Shown: piece by piece, positions 18,471 through 27,016 of the stretch
Numbering within the stretch: the first letter of the stretch is position 1
Layout of the letters: each line of letters opens with the position of its first letter
NCBI GenBank assembly: GCA_026986005.1
Contig: JALSPK010000194.1
Coordinates: 1-64,000, forward strand
Source: Saprospiraceae bacterium
GTDB lineage: Bacteria > Bacteroidota > Bacteroidia > Chitinophagales > Saprospiraceae
DNA: 64,000 bases
Direction of reading: 5' to 3'
Notes under the pieces: model-generated
Told to the model about the DNA's origin: nothing
Database searches by the model: none
What the model saw: only the letters and a program-made list of their open reading frames with translations
Position numbers and translations under genes: made by a program

Positions 18471-19745
18471 ATGGGAATTATGCGTTTTATACTTTTTATC
18501 TTTTTCGCACTAACAATAAATCTATCTACACTATATTCTCAAAAATTTAAAGATTCTCTTTTGTTAAAATATCAAACAACAATACATTTTAATTCTGCGA
18601 AAAGTGATATCACGAAAAATGAGAAAAAAAAATTGGATAGCGTTGTAAATAAAGCAGCATACATCAGACCATACAGTATTGATATAATCGCTCACACTGA
18701 CAAGCAAGGAAAAGAAAATTATAATATAAACCTGTCAGAAAGAAGGGCTATTTCCATAAAAAACTATCTAATCTGTAATGGTATAATAAAAGAAAAAATT
18801 AGTTTCAAATATTTTGGTGAATCCAAACCATTGGTACAGGAAGTTGATTCAAAAAACAGAAGACTAAACAGAAGAGGAGTAGTGAAACTATTCAAATTGC
18901 AAAAATATGTTAAAATTAACGGAATTGTAACTGACGAACAAGGCAATCTGATACCTAGAGCAAACATTGAGGTAAAATCAATTGACAGTAAAAATTATTA
19001 TTTAGGTGACAATAAAGGTAATTTCAAAGCATATGCCCCTCTAGGAAGAGATATTACGATTACTGCAACAGCAAAAGATTTTTTTTATAAAACAATAAAG
19101 ATTAAAAGAAAAAAGATTATAAATTCAAAAAAGATTAGAATTATTATTCCAAAGGTAAAGAAAGGAGAAAAATTCATTGCTAAAAACCTGCTTTTTTATG
19201 GTAGTAGATGCAACCTTCGACCTACTTCTTTTGACGAATTAAAACACATTGAATCGGCAATAAAATTAAATAACACTTTGTGTTTTGAAATTGCAGGGCA
19301 TATTAATGGTCCTTTTCTCCCAAGATCCAAAAAAGGATCATTTGAATATGAATTATCCGTCTCAAGAGCATTAGCCATTTATGATTCACTTAAAAGTTAT
19401 GGTATAAGCAAAGACAGATTATTAGCAAAAGGCTATGGAAATTGGTTTATGATCTATCCAAAAACAAGAGAAGAAAAGCAAATGCGCTACAATAGAAGAG
19501 TAGAACTAATGGTAAAAGATTGTGAAACTATACAGGCTGATAAAAATGATATTTTGTCCTCTAACTTTATTTTTTCTGTTTACGATGAAAGATTTTCGCT
19601 TAAGAATTTAAAAGAAGTTCTAAATGTTCTAAACAAACATCAAAAATCTAAAATACTTAATACCCTGAAATTATTTAAAGCAAAAGGAAAGAACCCCAAA
19701 AAATTCACTTATAAAGAACTCCTTGAATATTCCGACTTGGACTAA
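18471..19745 (+). CDS. OmpA-family protein with two OmpA-like domains
   Basis: 424 residues with a signal peptide (cleavage near LYSQ). Starts at 18471 or at the in-frame ATG at 18480 are both possible. The first OmpA/MotB-like peptidoglycan-binding domain spans about 30-145 (IIAHTDKQGKENYNINLSER, NRRLNRRGVVKL). A carboxypeptidase-like beta-sandwich follows (about 147-215). A second OmpA-like domain lies about 225-355 (FEIAGHINGP, LSVSRALAIYDSL, GYGNWFMIYP, RYNRRVELMV). A lysine-rich tail ends the protein. It probably links the outer membrane to peptidoglycan. The second domain has GHINGP where GHTDxxG is usual, so its binding site may be altered. Confidence 0.85.
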   Translation: MGIMRFILFIFFALTINLSTLYSQKFKDSLLLKYQTTIHFNSAKSDITKNEKKKLDSVVNKAAYIRPYSIDIIAHTDKQGKENYNINLSERRAISIKNYLICNGIIKEKISFKYFGESKPLVQEVDSKNRRLNRRGVVKLFKLQKYVKINGIVTDEQGNLIPRANIEVKSIDSKNYYLGDNKGNFKAYAPLGRDITITATAKDFFYKTIKIKRKKIINSKKIRIIIPKVKKGEKFIAKNLLFYGSRCNLRPTSFDELKHIESAIKLNNTLCFEIAGHINGPFLPRSKKGSFEYELSVSRALAIYDSLKSYGISKDRLLAKGYGNWFMIYPKTREEKQMRYNRRVELMVKDCETIQADKNDILSSNFIFSVYDERFSLKNLKEVLNVLNKHQKSKILNTLKLFKAKGKNPKKFTYKELLEYSDLD

Positions 19746-19827
19746 TCTCCGGATTAAAACAGACAATTATATAATAAAAATCTGCAGCAATTTATTAAAC
19801 CAACTATAAAATAATTAAAATCCTATT

Positions 19828-21042
19828 CTATTTTTCTATTTCATCAAATGTTTTCTTTATTATTGCCACACATTCCATTATCTGTTCTTCATTGATTACC
19901 AACGGAGGAGCAAATCGTATAATATCACCATGAGTTGGTTTTGCCAATAGCCCGTTATCACGAAGTTTAAGGCAGACATCCCAAGCCACAATTCCGTTTT
20001 TGGGTTTTATAATTATAGCATTCAACAATCCTTTTCCTCTAACCAAAGTCATCATTTCAGAATCAATACTCCTCAATTCTTTTCTAAGTATTTCACCCAT
20101 TTTGAAAGCATTCTCTGTTAGATTCTCTTCTCTTACTACTTCCAATGCAGCAATAGCAACTTTAGCAGCTATAGGATTTCCACCATAAGTAGAACCATGC
20201 TCGCCCGGTTTTATCGTAAGCATAATATCATCATTTGCTAAGACTGCAGATACCGGATAAGCACCACCTGACAAAGCTTTACCTAAAATCAACACATCAG
20301 GCTTAACGCCTTCGTAATCTACAGCCAACATCCTACCGGTTCTAGCAATACCTGTTTGAATTTCATCCGCTACAAAAAGTACATTTTTCTCCTTGCACAT
20401 TGCGTGAGCTTTTTTCAAATAACCATCATCCGGAACCATAACACCAGCTTCTCCTTGTATTGGCTCAACAATAAAAGCTACAACATTTTTATCTTCCAAT
20501 TCCTTTGCTAGAGCAGTAAGATTGTTGTATTGCACACTCACAATCCCAGGAGTAAATGGGCCAAAATCATTAGTGGCTTCTGGGTCATTGGAGGCAGAAA
20601 TTACTGAAATTGTCCTTCCGTGAAAATTATCTTTTGCAAAGATAATCTTGGCTTTATTTTTCTCGACTCCTTTTACTGTATATCCCCATTTCCTTACCAA
20701 CTTCATTGCAGTTTCTACTCCTTCTGCTCCGGTATTCATAGGTAAAACTTTATCAAAACCGAAGTATTCAGTAATGTATTTTTCATATTCCCCCAAAATG
20801 TTATTGTGAAAAGCTCTTGATGTCAGGGCTAAAGTATTAGCCTGATCAACAAGTGCCTTAGTGATTTTTGGATGACAATGCCCTTGATTTACAGCGCTAT
20901 AAGATGACAAAAAGTCGTAATACCTTTTACCTGTAACATCCCAAACAAAAACTCCCTCTCCTTTACTAAGAACAACAGGTAGTGGATGATAATTATGCGC
21001 TCCATATTTGTCCTCTATATTAATATAATCTTGTGGATTCAT
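19828..21042 (-). CDS. rocD: ornithine--oxo-acid aminotransferase
   Basis: 404 residues, a class III PLP aminotransferase. Motifs: [18 protein letters not shown] (about 43-60), [43 protein letters not shown] (about 225-237) and [16 protein letters not shown], where the Lys binds PLP (about 255). The Tyr in [12 protein letters not shown] and the NTGAEGVE block are typical of ornithine aminotransferase rather than acetylornithine aminotransferase. It converts ornithine plus 2-oxoglutarate to glutamate semialdehyde and glutamate. A well-formed promoter lies 30 bp upstream, so it is probably monocistronic. Confidence 0.93.
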   Translation of the reverse strand: MNPQDYINIEDKYGAHNYHPLPVVLSKGEGVFVWDVTGKRYYDFLSSYSAVNQGHCHPKITKALVDQANTLALTSRAFHNNILGEYEKYITEYFGFDKVLPMNTGAEGVETAMKLVRKWGYTVKGVEKNKAKIIFAKDNFHGRTISVISASNDPEATNDFGPFTPGIVSVQYNNLTALAKELEDKNVVAFIVEPIQGEAGVMVPDDGYLKKAHAMCKEKNVLFVADEIQTGIARTGRMLAVDYEGVKPDVLILGKALSGGAYPVSAVLANDDIMLTIKPGEHGSTYGGNPIAAKVAIAALEVVREENLTENAFKMGEILRKELRSIDSEMMTLVRGKGLLNAIIIKPKNGIVAWDVCLKLRDNGLLAKPTHGDIIRFAPPLVINEEQIMECVAIIKKTFDEIEK

Positions 21043-21069
21043 ATCTGTATTTTTTTAATAAAATAATGA

Positions 21070-21099
21070 CAAATGTACAACTATTTTACCAATCAACAA
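21070..21099 (-). promoter_or_regulatory. promoter of rocD (TTG-N19-TACATTTG)
   Basis: On the minus strand a TTG (21099-21097) and the -7 box TACATTTG (21077-21070) are separated by 19 bp, matching the Bacteroidetes consensus. Predicted start near 21063, leaving a leader of about 20 nt before the rocD ATG. Confidence 0.6.
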
Positions 21100-21160
21100 A
21101 TATCTATATTAAAAGTATCCAAATTTAATTTTGACTAAGTACATAATATAAAAAATAGTT

Positions 21161-21616
21161 TTATCTAAACTTGTCAATATAAAGTTTCCCGTCTTTTATG
21201 TTAAATATTTTACTACTAGAATCTGTTGCAGAAAAAGAAAATTCACACTTTAAAACCTGTTTCGAGGAATCAAAGTCCAAAATACTTAATTCACCACTTA
21301 AAATATCAAAAGCCTTTATTAAACCACCTTCGTACTTATACATTGCTGAAATCAATTTATTCTCCTTCTCTCCTAAAACATACTTCTTCTCACTCAATTC
21401 AGAATCAAATGTCCATGAAAAGGTAAAAACCTTGTCAGTAGCAAATATAACAGATACTCCTTCATCCTTAATGTCATAATAGTATTCTGTTGGTGTCCAT
21501 TCATTCCCATTTATTCTCAATGAAAACCCGGGTTTCTCTTCTATTACCGGATTCATCTCTTTTGTACAAGAAGAGAAAAGTAAAAACAAAAAAAATAAGG
21601 TTCTGAAATTTTTCAT
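21161..21616 (-). CDS. small lipoprotein of unknown function
   Basis: 151 residues. The signal peptide ends with a lipobox (FLLFSSC, Cys 17), so it should be a lipid-anchored envelope protein. The mature part is short beta-strand-rich sequence (SLRINGNEWTPTEYYYD, DGKLYIDKF) resembling small Bacteroidetes lipoproteins with one beta-sandwich. No catalytic motif is visible. A predicted small-RNA or leader unit (21709-21804) ends about 90 bp upstream of the start codon on the same strand and might control this gene by attenuation. Confidence 0.75.
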   Translation of the reverse strand: MKNFRTLFFLFLLFSSCTKEMNPVIEEKPGFSLRINGNEWTPTEYYYDIKDEGVSVIFATDKVFTFSWTFDSELSEKKYVLGEKENKLISAMYKYEGGLIKAFDILSGELSILDFDSSKQVLKCEFSFSATDSSSKIFNIKDGKLYIDKFR

Positions 21617-21708
21617 GATAATTATCTTTTTAAATACCTGACACTAGAATTACTGATACAAGCAAAGCACTAAACGCTGCAAAATAGAAATAATTTTGAG
21701 ATTATAAA

Positions 21709-21804
21709 TAAAAAAACTATATGCCTCAAATCGAAATAAAAATGGTTTTTGGGATGAACTCTTTTTATCTTATGAAACTATTTTCGAGACATATAGTTAT
21801 AATA
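21709..21804 (-). ncRNA. candidate small RNA or attenuator leader
   Basis: On the minus strand a consensus promoter (21839-21811) predicts a transcript starting near 21804. A 12-bp inverted repeat (ACTATATG-T-CTC at 21797-21786 against GAG-G-CATATAGT at 21727-21716, all pairs if one G-U is allowed) closes a ~58-nt loop and is followed at once by a run of T (21715-21710). That is promoter, long stem and terminator within about 130 bp. It may be a free sRNA, a leader that terminates ahead of the lipoprotein gene at 21616, or, less simply, a terminator for the acetyltransferase gene whose stop is at 21846. Confidence 0.42.
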
Positions 21805-21810
21805 ATAATG

Positions 21811-21839
21811 CAAAGATATAACCTTTTTTCATATTGCAA
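21811..21839 (-). promoter_or_regulatory. promoter (TTG-N18-TATCTTTG)
   Basis: On the minus strand TTG (21839-21837) and TATCTTTG (21818-21811) are 18 bp apart, a full match to the Bacteroidetes consensus. It lies just after the acetyltransferase stop codon and immediately before the long hairpin at 21716-21797. Confidence 0.55.
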
Positions 21840-21845
21840 AATATT

Positions 21846-22292
21846 TTAATATGTTTTTTTGCAATTTTTTATTTTTTTCTCCATTTTAAAATGGGTTATT
21901 CCTATCTCTTCAAATTTTTCACTGATGATTTTATATCCCAATTTTTCATAAAATCCTATGGCTGTTTCTCTAGCATGCAATTGAATTTGTTTATATCCCA
22001 GCATCAAAACAACACTTTCTGCTTCAAGGATTAACGCTCGACCTATACCCTTCCCTTGTACAGTATCTTTTACTGCCATTTGTTTAAGAAGCATAAAATT
22101 GTTTAATGGTTTTAAATATAGACATGCCAGAATAGAATAACACTCATCAAAAAAACCGAAATGTAACGACTTTATTTCTTCAAGAATATCTTTTATTTCA
22201 AAAACTAATCCTAAAGGTTTTCTGAGAATATCAGTTCTTAATGCTATTGATTGAGCATATTGGGGAGTTCCCCATTTATATTGAAAAATCAT
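21846..22292 (-). CDS. GNAT-family N-acetyltransferase
   Basis: 148 residues. Acetyl-CoA binding motif A is KQMAVKDTVQGKGIGRALI (about 69-87), and ARETAIGFYEKLGYKII (about 107-123) is the usual C-terminal GNAT element. It transfers an acetyl group from acetyl-CoA to an unknown amine. It starts 6 bp after the DUF4249 lipoprotein stop, so the two are co-transcribed, but I see no functional link. Confidence 0.9.
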   Translation of the reverse strand: MIFQYKWGTPQYAQSIALRTDILRKPLGLVFEIKDILEEIKSLHFGFFDECYSILACLYLKPLNNFMLLKQMAVKDTVQGKGIGRALILEAESVVLMLGYKQIQLHARETAIGFYEKLGYKIISEKFEEIGITHFKMEKKIKNCKKTY

Positions 22293-22298
22293 AATATA

Positions 22299-23189
22299 TT
22301 ACTTAAAAGTATCCAGTAAAATCACTTTGTTAAAACCTGCAAAAACACCAAGACCATTATTCACATTGGTATAAAGCTCAGATGAGTTTATTATTGAAGT
22401 ATTAATATCATGATTACTCCATTTGTACCTAACTAAAGATTTTTGATATTCATAATACTCTTTACTGCAGGAGTATACTTCAATACGCGATATTCCTTTT
22501 ATTAAATTTTCATTTTTCACAAACCCATCATAGCTTTGAAAAGATATTTTTTCTTGTGAATTATTTTTTCTAAAACCAAAAAGACATTTAACATTCGCAT
22601 AAGGTGGCAAAATATTTTCAAAAAAGCTACTAACACCTTGAATAGAAACCGTATCTAAAAATGGGATCGTATCATTATTAAGTGAAACAGATTCCTTATA
22701 AACTATATGTCGGACAATTAAATAATAATTTTCAGCAATATCTCCTAATAATATATATCTAATATTTTTTTCATTTTCATTATTAACGACAATTTCTTTT
22801 GATAACCCTCTTAAAAGAATTTTTCTCGGGATATATGTATTTGCTGTTATATCTTCATATCCATCTTTTTTAATTTCAATACTTAACACATCTTTTGCTT
22901 TAGGCACATAGTCTGTTGTGTATATTCCATTACTTGTATGACTAAAAAAGCCAATATTATTTTTATCTAAGATAATACTTATAGACGCATCTGAGATGGT
23001 TAATATTGAATCTTCCGAATAAGGATCTTTTGTATTTGTTAGTTTCAAACGCCATGATGAGTCCGCTGTAAATACACTATTAAGGACAAGCTTTTTTTCG
23101 GAACCTCTAACTGGATAGTTTTTTTCACATGATAAGAAAATAATAGACAAAAAAATAGTGAGCGATATATATTGTAGTATTACTTTCAT
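22299..23189 (-). CDS. DUF4249-like lipoprotein
   Basis: 296 residues with a lipobox (SIIFLSC, Cys 21). The mature part begins KNYPVRGSEKKLVLNSVF and is rich in beta-strands, with motifs WRLKLTNTKDPYS, ISDASISIIL and DVLSIEIKKDGYEDITANTYIP. These match the DUF4249 family of Bacteroidetes lipoproteins, usually encoded directly after a TonB-dependent receptor. Here no receptor gene is present; FecR lies upstream. A good promoter (23243-23214) starts 25 bp upstream of the ATG, so it can be expressed separately from fecR. Confidence 0.78.
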   Translation of the reverse strand: MKVILQYISLTIFLSIIFLSCEKNYPVRGSEKKLVLNSVFTADSSWRLKLTNTKDPYSEDSILTISDASISIILDKNNIGFFSHTSNGIYTTDYVPKAKDVLSIEIKKDGYEDITANTYIPRKILLRGLSKEIVVNNENEKNIRYILLGDIAENYYLIVRHIVYKESVSLNNDTIPFLDTVSIQGVSSFFENILPPYANVKCLFGFRKNNSQEKISFQSYDGFVKNENLIKGISRIEVYSCSKEYYEYQKSLVRYKWSNHDINTSIINSSELYTNVNNGLGVFAGFNKVILLDTFK

Positions 23190-23213
23190 TTTTGAATGTA
23201 GTTAATTCTTTCA

Positions 23214-23243
23214 CAAATCTACAAAATCGCCCACTATTTACAA
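23214..23243 (-). promoter_or_regulatory. promoter of the DUF4249-GNAT operon (TTG-N19-TAGATTTG)
   Basis: Minus-strand TTG (23243-23241) and TAGATTTG (23221-23214) are 19 bp apart, a full consensus match. The predicted start is near 23207, 18 nt before the ATG. It lies between fecR and the lipoprotein gene and separates their transcription. Confidence 0.6.
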
Positions 23244-23273
23244 CCATTAAAACCAAAAAAGAATGAAAAGTTA

Positions 23274-24194
23274 CTATTTCATTTTAAAGTTAGAAACAAT
23301 AAACTTCCCTTTGGAATTTATTACTTTAACATTAAAAATCAGTTTCAATCCATTTATAAATTCACGAATACTAGAGTTTTTGACTGTAGTATGGATTGCT
23401 TCATCCCACAGTTTATCCTCAGATTCTTTCAATTCTATTATTTTTTTACCGTAAATGCTATTCAATCTATTCACTGCATCTCTAATACTTACATCATCAA
23501 GATACAGGTCTTGCATACTGGGAATATTTTCTTCAATCAATTTCTTGACTTCCACATCTCTATTGATAAGAGCCGTTTCATTTTTATTCAAAACTGCCTT
23601 TTGTCCATCTTTCTTTTTTATTTCTACTCTTCCGGATATCAAATCCACTTTCACACTTTGCTCATATTGCTCAACATAAAATACTGTCCCCAGGACTTTG
23701 ATGTCTGCTTTTTGCATCCTAACAACAAATGGCTTATTTTTATTCTTCGAAATATTAAAATATGCATCTCCTTTCAATTCAACGAGTCTTTCAGTAGTAT
23801 TAAAATCATTAGAAACTGTTAATTTTGAATTTGGATACATAATAATATCAGAGCCATCATCTAGAACTAAATGTCTCTCTGTATTACCGGCATAGTAAGC
23901 ATCGTCACTATTAAAAAACAACAAAGAAACACCTAAAATTAAGATTACAGCAGCTGCAGAGGCATATCTCGCTATTGAAAATCTTGCCTTATTATTTTGT
24001 CTATTTATTTTAGACCAAGCTTTATCGGCATCAAATTTTTTCCATCGCTTCAACTCACAAGAAGCCTCTTGCAAAACATAAATAGCATTAAAATCATCAG
24101 AGTCGCCTTCGGATAATAATATATCCTTAAGAATAGATTCATCCGAATCACTCTTAATTTTGTTTAGCCAATATGATTTTTGTCTACTATCCAT
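23274..24194 (-). CDS. FecR-family anti-sigma factor
   Basis: 306 residues. The cytoplasmic N-terminal region (1-72) contains a Trp-rich anti-sigma part. A single membrane helix follows (about 76-94), then the periplasmic FecR domain (about 100-200, LVLDDGSDIIMYPNSKL, VELKGDAYFNISK, FVVRMQKADIKVLGT). The C-terminal domain (about 225-305) is of the secretin/STN-like type (SIRDAVNRLNSIYG). FecR proteins relay signals from a TonB receptor to an ECF sigma factor. Neither a sigma factor nor a receptor gene lies nearby, so this is an orphan regulator or the remnant of a larger locus. Confidence 0.9.
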   Translation of the reverse strand: MDSRQKSYWLNKIKSDSDESILKDILLSEGDSDDFNAIYVLQEASCELKRWKKFDADKAWSKINRQNNKARFSIARYASAAAVILILGVSLLFFNSDDAYYAGNTERHLVLDDGSDIIMYPNSKLTVSNDFNTTERLVELKGDAYFNISKNKNKPFVVRMQKADIKVLGTVFYVEQYEQSVKVDLISGRVEIKKKDGQKAVLNKNETALINRDVEVKKLIEENIPSMQDLYLDDVSIRDAVNRLNSIYGKKIIELKESEDKLWDEAIHTTVKNSSIREFINGLKLIFNVKVINSKGKFIVSNFKMK

Positions 24195-24588
24195 AATTTA
24201 CCGATATATGCCTGTGAGAAGAATTAGATTTCTTATACCCTTAAAAAAAGAATTATTTTTATTTTTTCTTTAAAACAAAAGTAGCTTCTCCGATAAAAAA
24301 AGGTTTATAAGACCAAATCCTATACCGGCTTAATCGAACTCGTTATATGATTTTGTATTTGTTGAAAAAAATAATCCATTTTCTAATATACTGATTTATT
24401 TCAATGATATGTATACTATACCGTATAGTGTCTATCCATTAAACCATTATTTTTAAAAAATTTAGAACCATATAGACAGGTTCAATATGGTATAAAATGA
24501 GTAATATTACCATAACTCTATAATAATACGGAACTGCTATCGTTTTGTACTAATAATTTGTGACCAAACAATAAAATAAATTGACAAA
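24195..24588. promoter_or_regulatory. 394-bp divergent region with two inverted repeats
   Basis: The region separates fecR (minus) from the subtilase gene (plus). Two short palindromes stand out: ACTATA-CCG-TATAGT (24415-24429) and ACCATAT-N11-ATATGGT (24467-24491). They are operator-sized and lie 100-175 bp before the subtilase ATG. A minus-strand TACTTTTG (24283-24276) could be the fecR -7 box, but its TTG is badly spaced. No gene is visible. Confidence 0.35.
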
Positions 24589-26181
24589 ATGAAAAAATTC
24601 AACATTTTAGTATTTCTTCTATTTAATTTTTCCTTGTTTAGCCAATCAAACGATATTTTCATACTTAAAACGACCAGAAATATTCAACCATCAAAATTAA
24701 AAAAGTATTTAAAACTTGACAATAGATTCCAACTAAATTATTTATTTAGTGATTTGAATCTTTATACCATTGAGACTTCTGTACCTGATACAATTTCGAT
24801 TAAAAGAATTATAGCTTTTGATTTGGTTGAGTACTTGGTTCCGGACAGTAAAATTGAGTATAGGGCTGTGCCAAATGACAAGTTCTATGCCAAACAATAT
24901 GGTTTAGACCAAATTAAAGCTACTAAAGTTTGGGATTTTAATACTGGTGGTTTGACAGGAACAGGAAAGGATATTGTAATAGCGGTATTGGATCAAGGCA
25001 TGGAAATTAATCATGAAGATTTGAAAGGTAATATTTGGACAAATCCCGGGGAGACGCCAAATGACGGTATAGACAATGATAATAATGGGTATATAGACGA
25101 CTATTTTGGTGTTGACATTGTCAATAAAAACGACAATCATAAGGTGCATTATCACGGAACTTCTGTAGCCGGTATTATAGGAGCAAAAGGGAATAATAAT
25201 ATTGGCATTGCAGGTGTCAATTGGAATATAAAAATATTACCTATCACAAATATAAATTCAGTATCTCAAGTATTGAAAGGGTATGATTATGTATACAATG
25301 AGAGAAAAAAGTATAATGATACCAATGGCCAACGTGGGGCGTTGATTGTAGCCACGAATCTTTCAGCAGGTATTAAAAATAGTTTTCCTGATGACAAAAA
25401 AGAATATAGAGATTGGTGCAATGTCTATAACAAGCTTGGTGAGCAAGGTATTTTGAATATTACATCTGCTGTCAATGATCCGGTAAATGTTGACGAGGTA
25501 GGAGATATGCCGACTTTGTGTCAGAGCGAGTATTTAATTACAGTAACTAGCACTACAAAAGACGGCGTTTTTGATTCGGATAGAGGCTATGGAGTAAAAA
25601 GCATTGACATAGCAGCACCGGGAAGGAACATATATACGACAAATATCAATAATGGATATAAAAGTAAGTTTACCGGCAATTCTGCTGCTGCACCATTTGT
25701 TGCAGGAGCTATTGGATTACTATACACAATACCTTGTAAAGGATTTACAGATAAATTGGAAGCAAATCCTAAAGAATTAAGTTTGAAAATAAAAGATTAT
25801 CTACTTAAATTTGGTAACAAAAACAATAGTTTGAAATCAAAAATCAAAAGTGGAGCCATACTTGACTTATACAATACTTATATACAGTTATCTGATTTAT
25901 GTGGTGATGTGAAATTTGGTGAATTTGGGATTATTAACATTACTCCTAACCCTTCTTTTGATGACAAAATTAGTGTTAAGTACAATACGGACAATTACGA
26001 ATCTCACTATATAATGATATCAGACAGAATAGGCCGGATTGTCTATGAATCAAATTTTACTCCCAATATTTTTGGCAAAAGAGAAATAAAACTGGATGTT
26101 TCCGGATATGCTAGTGGGTTATATTACGCTACAATATATTCAAAAAAGAATAAATCGACTAGAGCATTTTTTGTTTATTAA
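24589..26181 (+). CDS. secreted S8 subtilisin-like serine protease with T9SS tail
   Basis: 530 residues. Signal peptide (cleavage near LFSQS), then a short propeptide (about 20-105). The catalytic domain has Asp135 (IAVLDQGMEI), His189 (HYHGTSVAG) and Ser365 (GNSAAAPFVAG). In the last motif GTSMAAPHVAG is usual, so the Asn-Ser-Ala-Ala and Phe variants are noteworthy but keep the Ser. The ~80 C-terminal residues form a T9SS type A sorting domain (NITPNPSFDD, GLYYATIYSKK). It should be exported to the cell surface or medium. It ends 2 bp from the convergent cytidine deaminase gene. Confidence 0.93.
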   Translation: MKKFNILVFLLFNFSLFSQSNDIFILKTTRNIQPSKLKKYLKLDNRFQLNYLFSDLNLYTIETSVPDTISIKRIIAFDLVEYLVPDSKIEYRAVPNDKFYAKQYGLDQIKATKVWDFNTGGLTGTGKDIVIAVLDQGMEINHEDLKGNIWTNPGETPNDGIDNDNNGYIDDYFGVDIVNKNDNHKVHYHGTSVAGIIGAKGNNNIGIAGVNWNIKILPITNINSVSQVLKGYDYVYNERKKYNDTNGQRGALIVATNLSAGIKNSFPDDKKEYRDWCNVYNKLGEQGILNITSAVNDPVNVDEVGDMPTLCQSEYLITVTSTTKDGVFDSDRGYGVKSIDIAAPGRNIYTTNINNGYKSKFTGNSAAAPFVAGAIGLLYTIPCKGFTDKLEANPKELSLKIKDYLLKFGNKNNSLKSKIKSGAILDLYNTYIQLSDLCGDVKFGEFGIINITPNPSFDDKISVKYNTDNYESHYIMISDRIGRIVYESNFTPNIFGKREIKLDVSGYASGLYYATIYSKKNKSTRAFFVY

Positions 26182-26183
26182 TT

Positions 26184-26738
26184 CTACTTCAAAAAATATC
26201 CGCCAAATGCAAAGGGGAGTATTTGTTTGACTGTATTGAATTTGTAGACTTTTCCTTTGGAGTCAATCAATAGGATATTAATATTATTATCATACCTATT
26301 TTCATACTCTAAAATCACTTGCCTGCATGCTCCGCAAGGCGCCAAAATACAGTTTTCATGATCATCTTTATTCTTTGTTTTCTTTTTGTCATTTTCGACT
26401 GCTTTATTGTAATTTTTGGTAACAACCACCAGCTTCTCAACGGCAGTATTAGGATAGTTGGAGCCTGCGTTGAATAATGCTGTTCTTTCTGCACACATAC
26501 TTAAACCGTAGGATGCATTCTCTTGGTTGCTACCGCCTACAATGACTCCATTTTTCAATAAAACTGCCGAACCAACATGAAATTTTGAATATGGAGCATA
26601 AGCATCTTCCATTTTTTCATATGCAATCAGGAAAAGTTTTCTTTCGGTTTCATCAAGATCTTCAATTGTTTTATATTCTGTATACTTTTCCTTTTGAACT
26701 TTTCTTTTCTTGACCATATTTATTAATTTTTTTGACAT
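26184..26738 (-). CDS. cdd: cytidine deaminase
   Basis: 184 residues. The zinc-dependent deaminase core starts near residue 30 (AYEKMEDAYAPYSKFHVG). Catalytic elements are SMCAERTALFNAG (Cys ligand and Glu proton shuttle) and PCGACRQVILEY (two Cys ligands). The family hydrolyses cytidine and deoxycytidine to uridine forms in pyrimidine salvage. The first ~28 residues are Lys-rich and absent from typical homologues; the ATG at residue 8 is an alternative start. An insertion rich in Lys and Asp (NDKKKTKNKDDHEN) precedes the second zinc motif. Confidence 0.93.
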   Translation of the reverse strand: MSKKLINMVKKRKVQKEKYTEYKTIEDLDETERKLFLIAYEKMEDAYAPYSKFHVGSAVLLKNGVIVGGSNQENASYGLSMCAERTALFNAGSNYPNTAVEKLVVVTKNYNKAVENDKKKTKNKDDHENCILAPCGACRQVILEYENRYDNNINILLIDSKGKVYKFNTVKQILPFAFGGYFLK

Positions 26739-27016
26739 GTAGTAATATTACATTGCAAAAAACAAGCCAAATAATTAATTATTTTTAATTTTGATGATTT
26801 TAATTCAACTATTAATGTCAGATACTGTGTACTGTATTGTGAATATTGAAATGATTTTTATATAAAATGAGACATAAAACTTTGAATACAACTTGTCCTT
26901 ATTCTTTGAAAATCGTTGAAATTGTTAAATATCAGAACAAAACAATATGCATATAAAAAGGGACTTTGTAAGAGCTAAAATACACTTGACATTGCGGTTA
27001 ACAATAAATAAGGATT

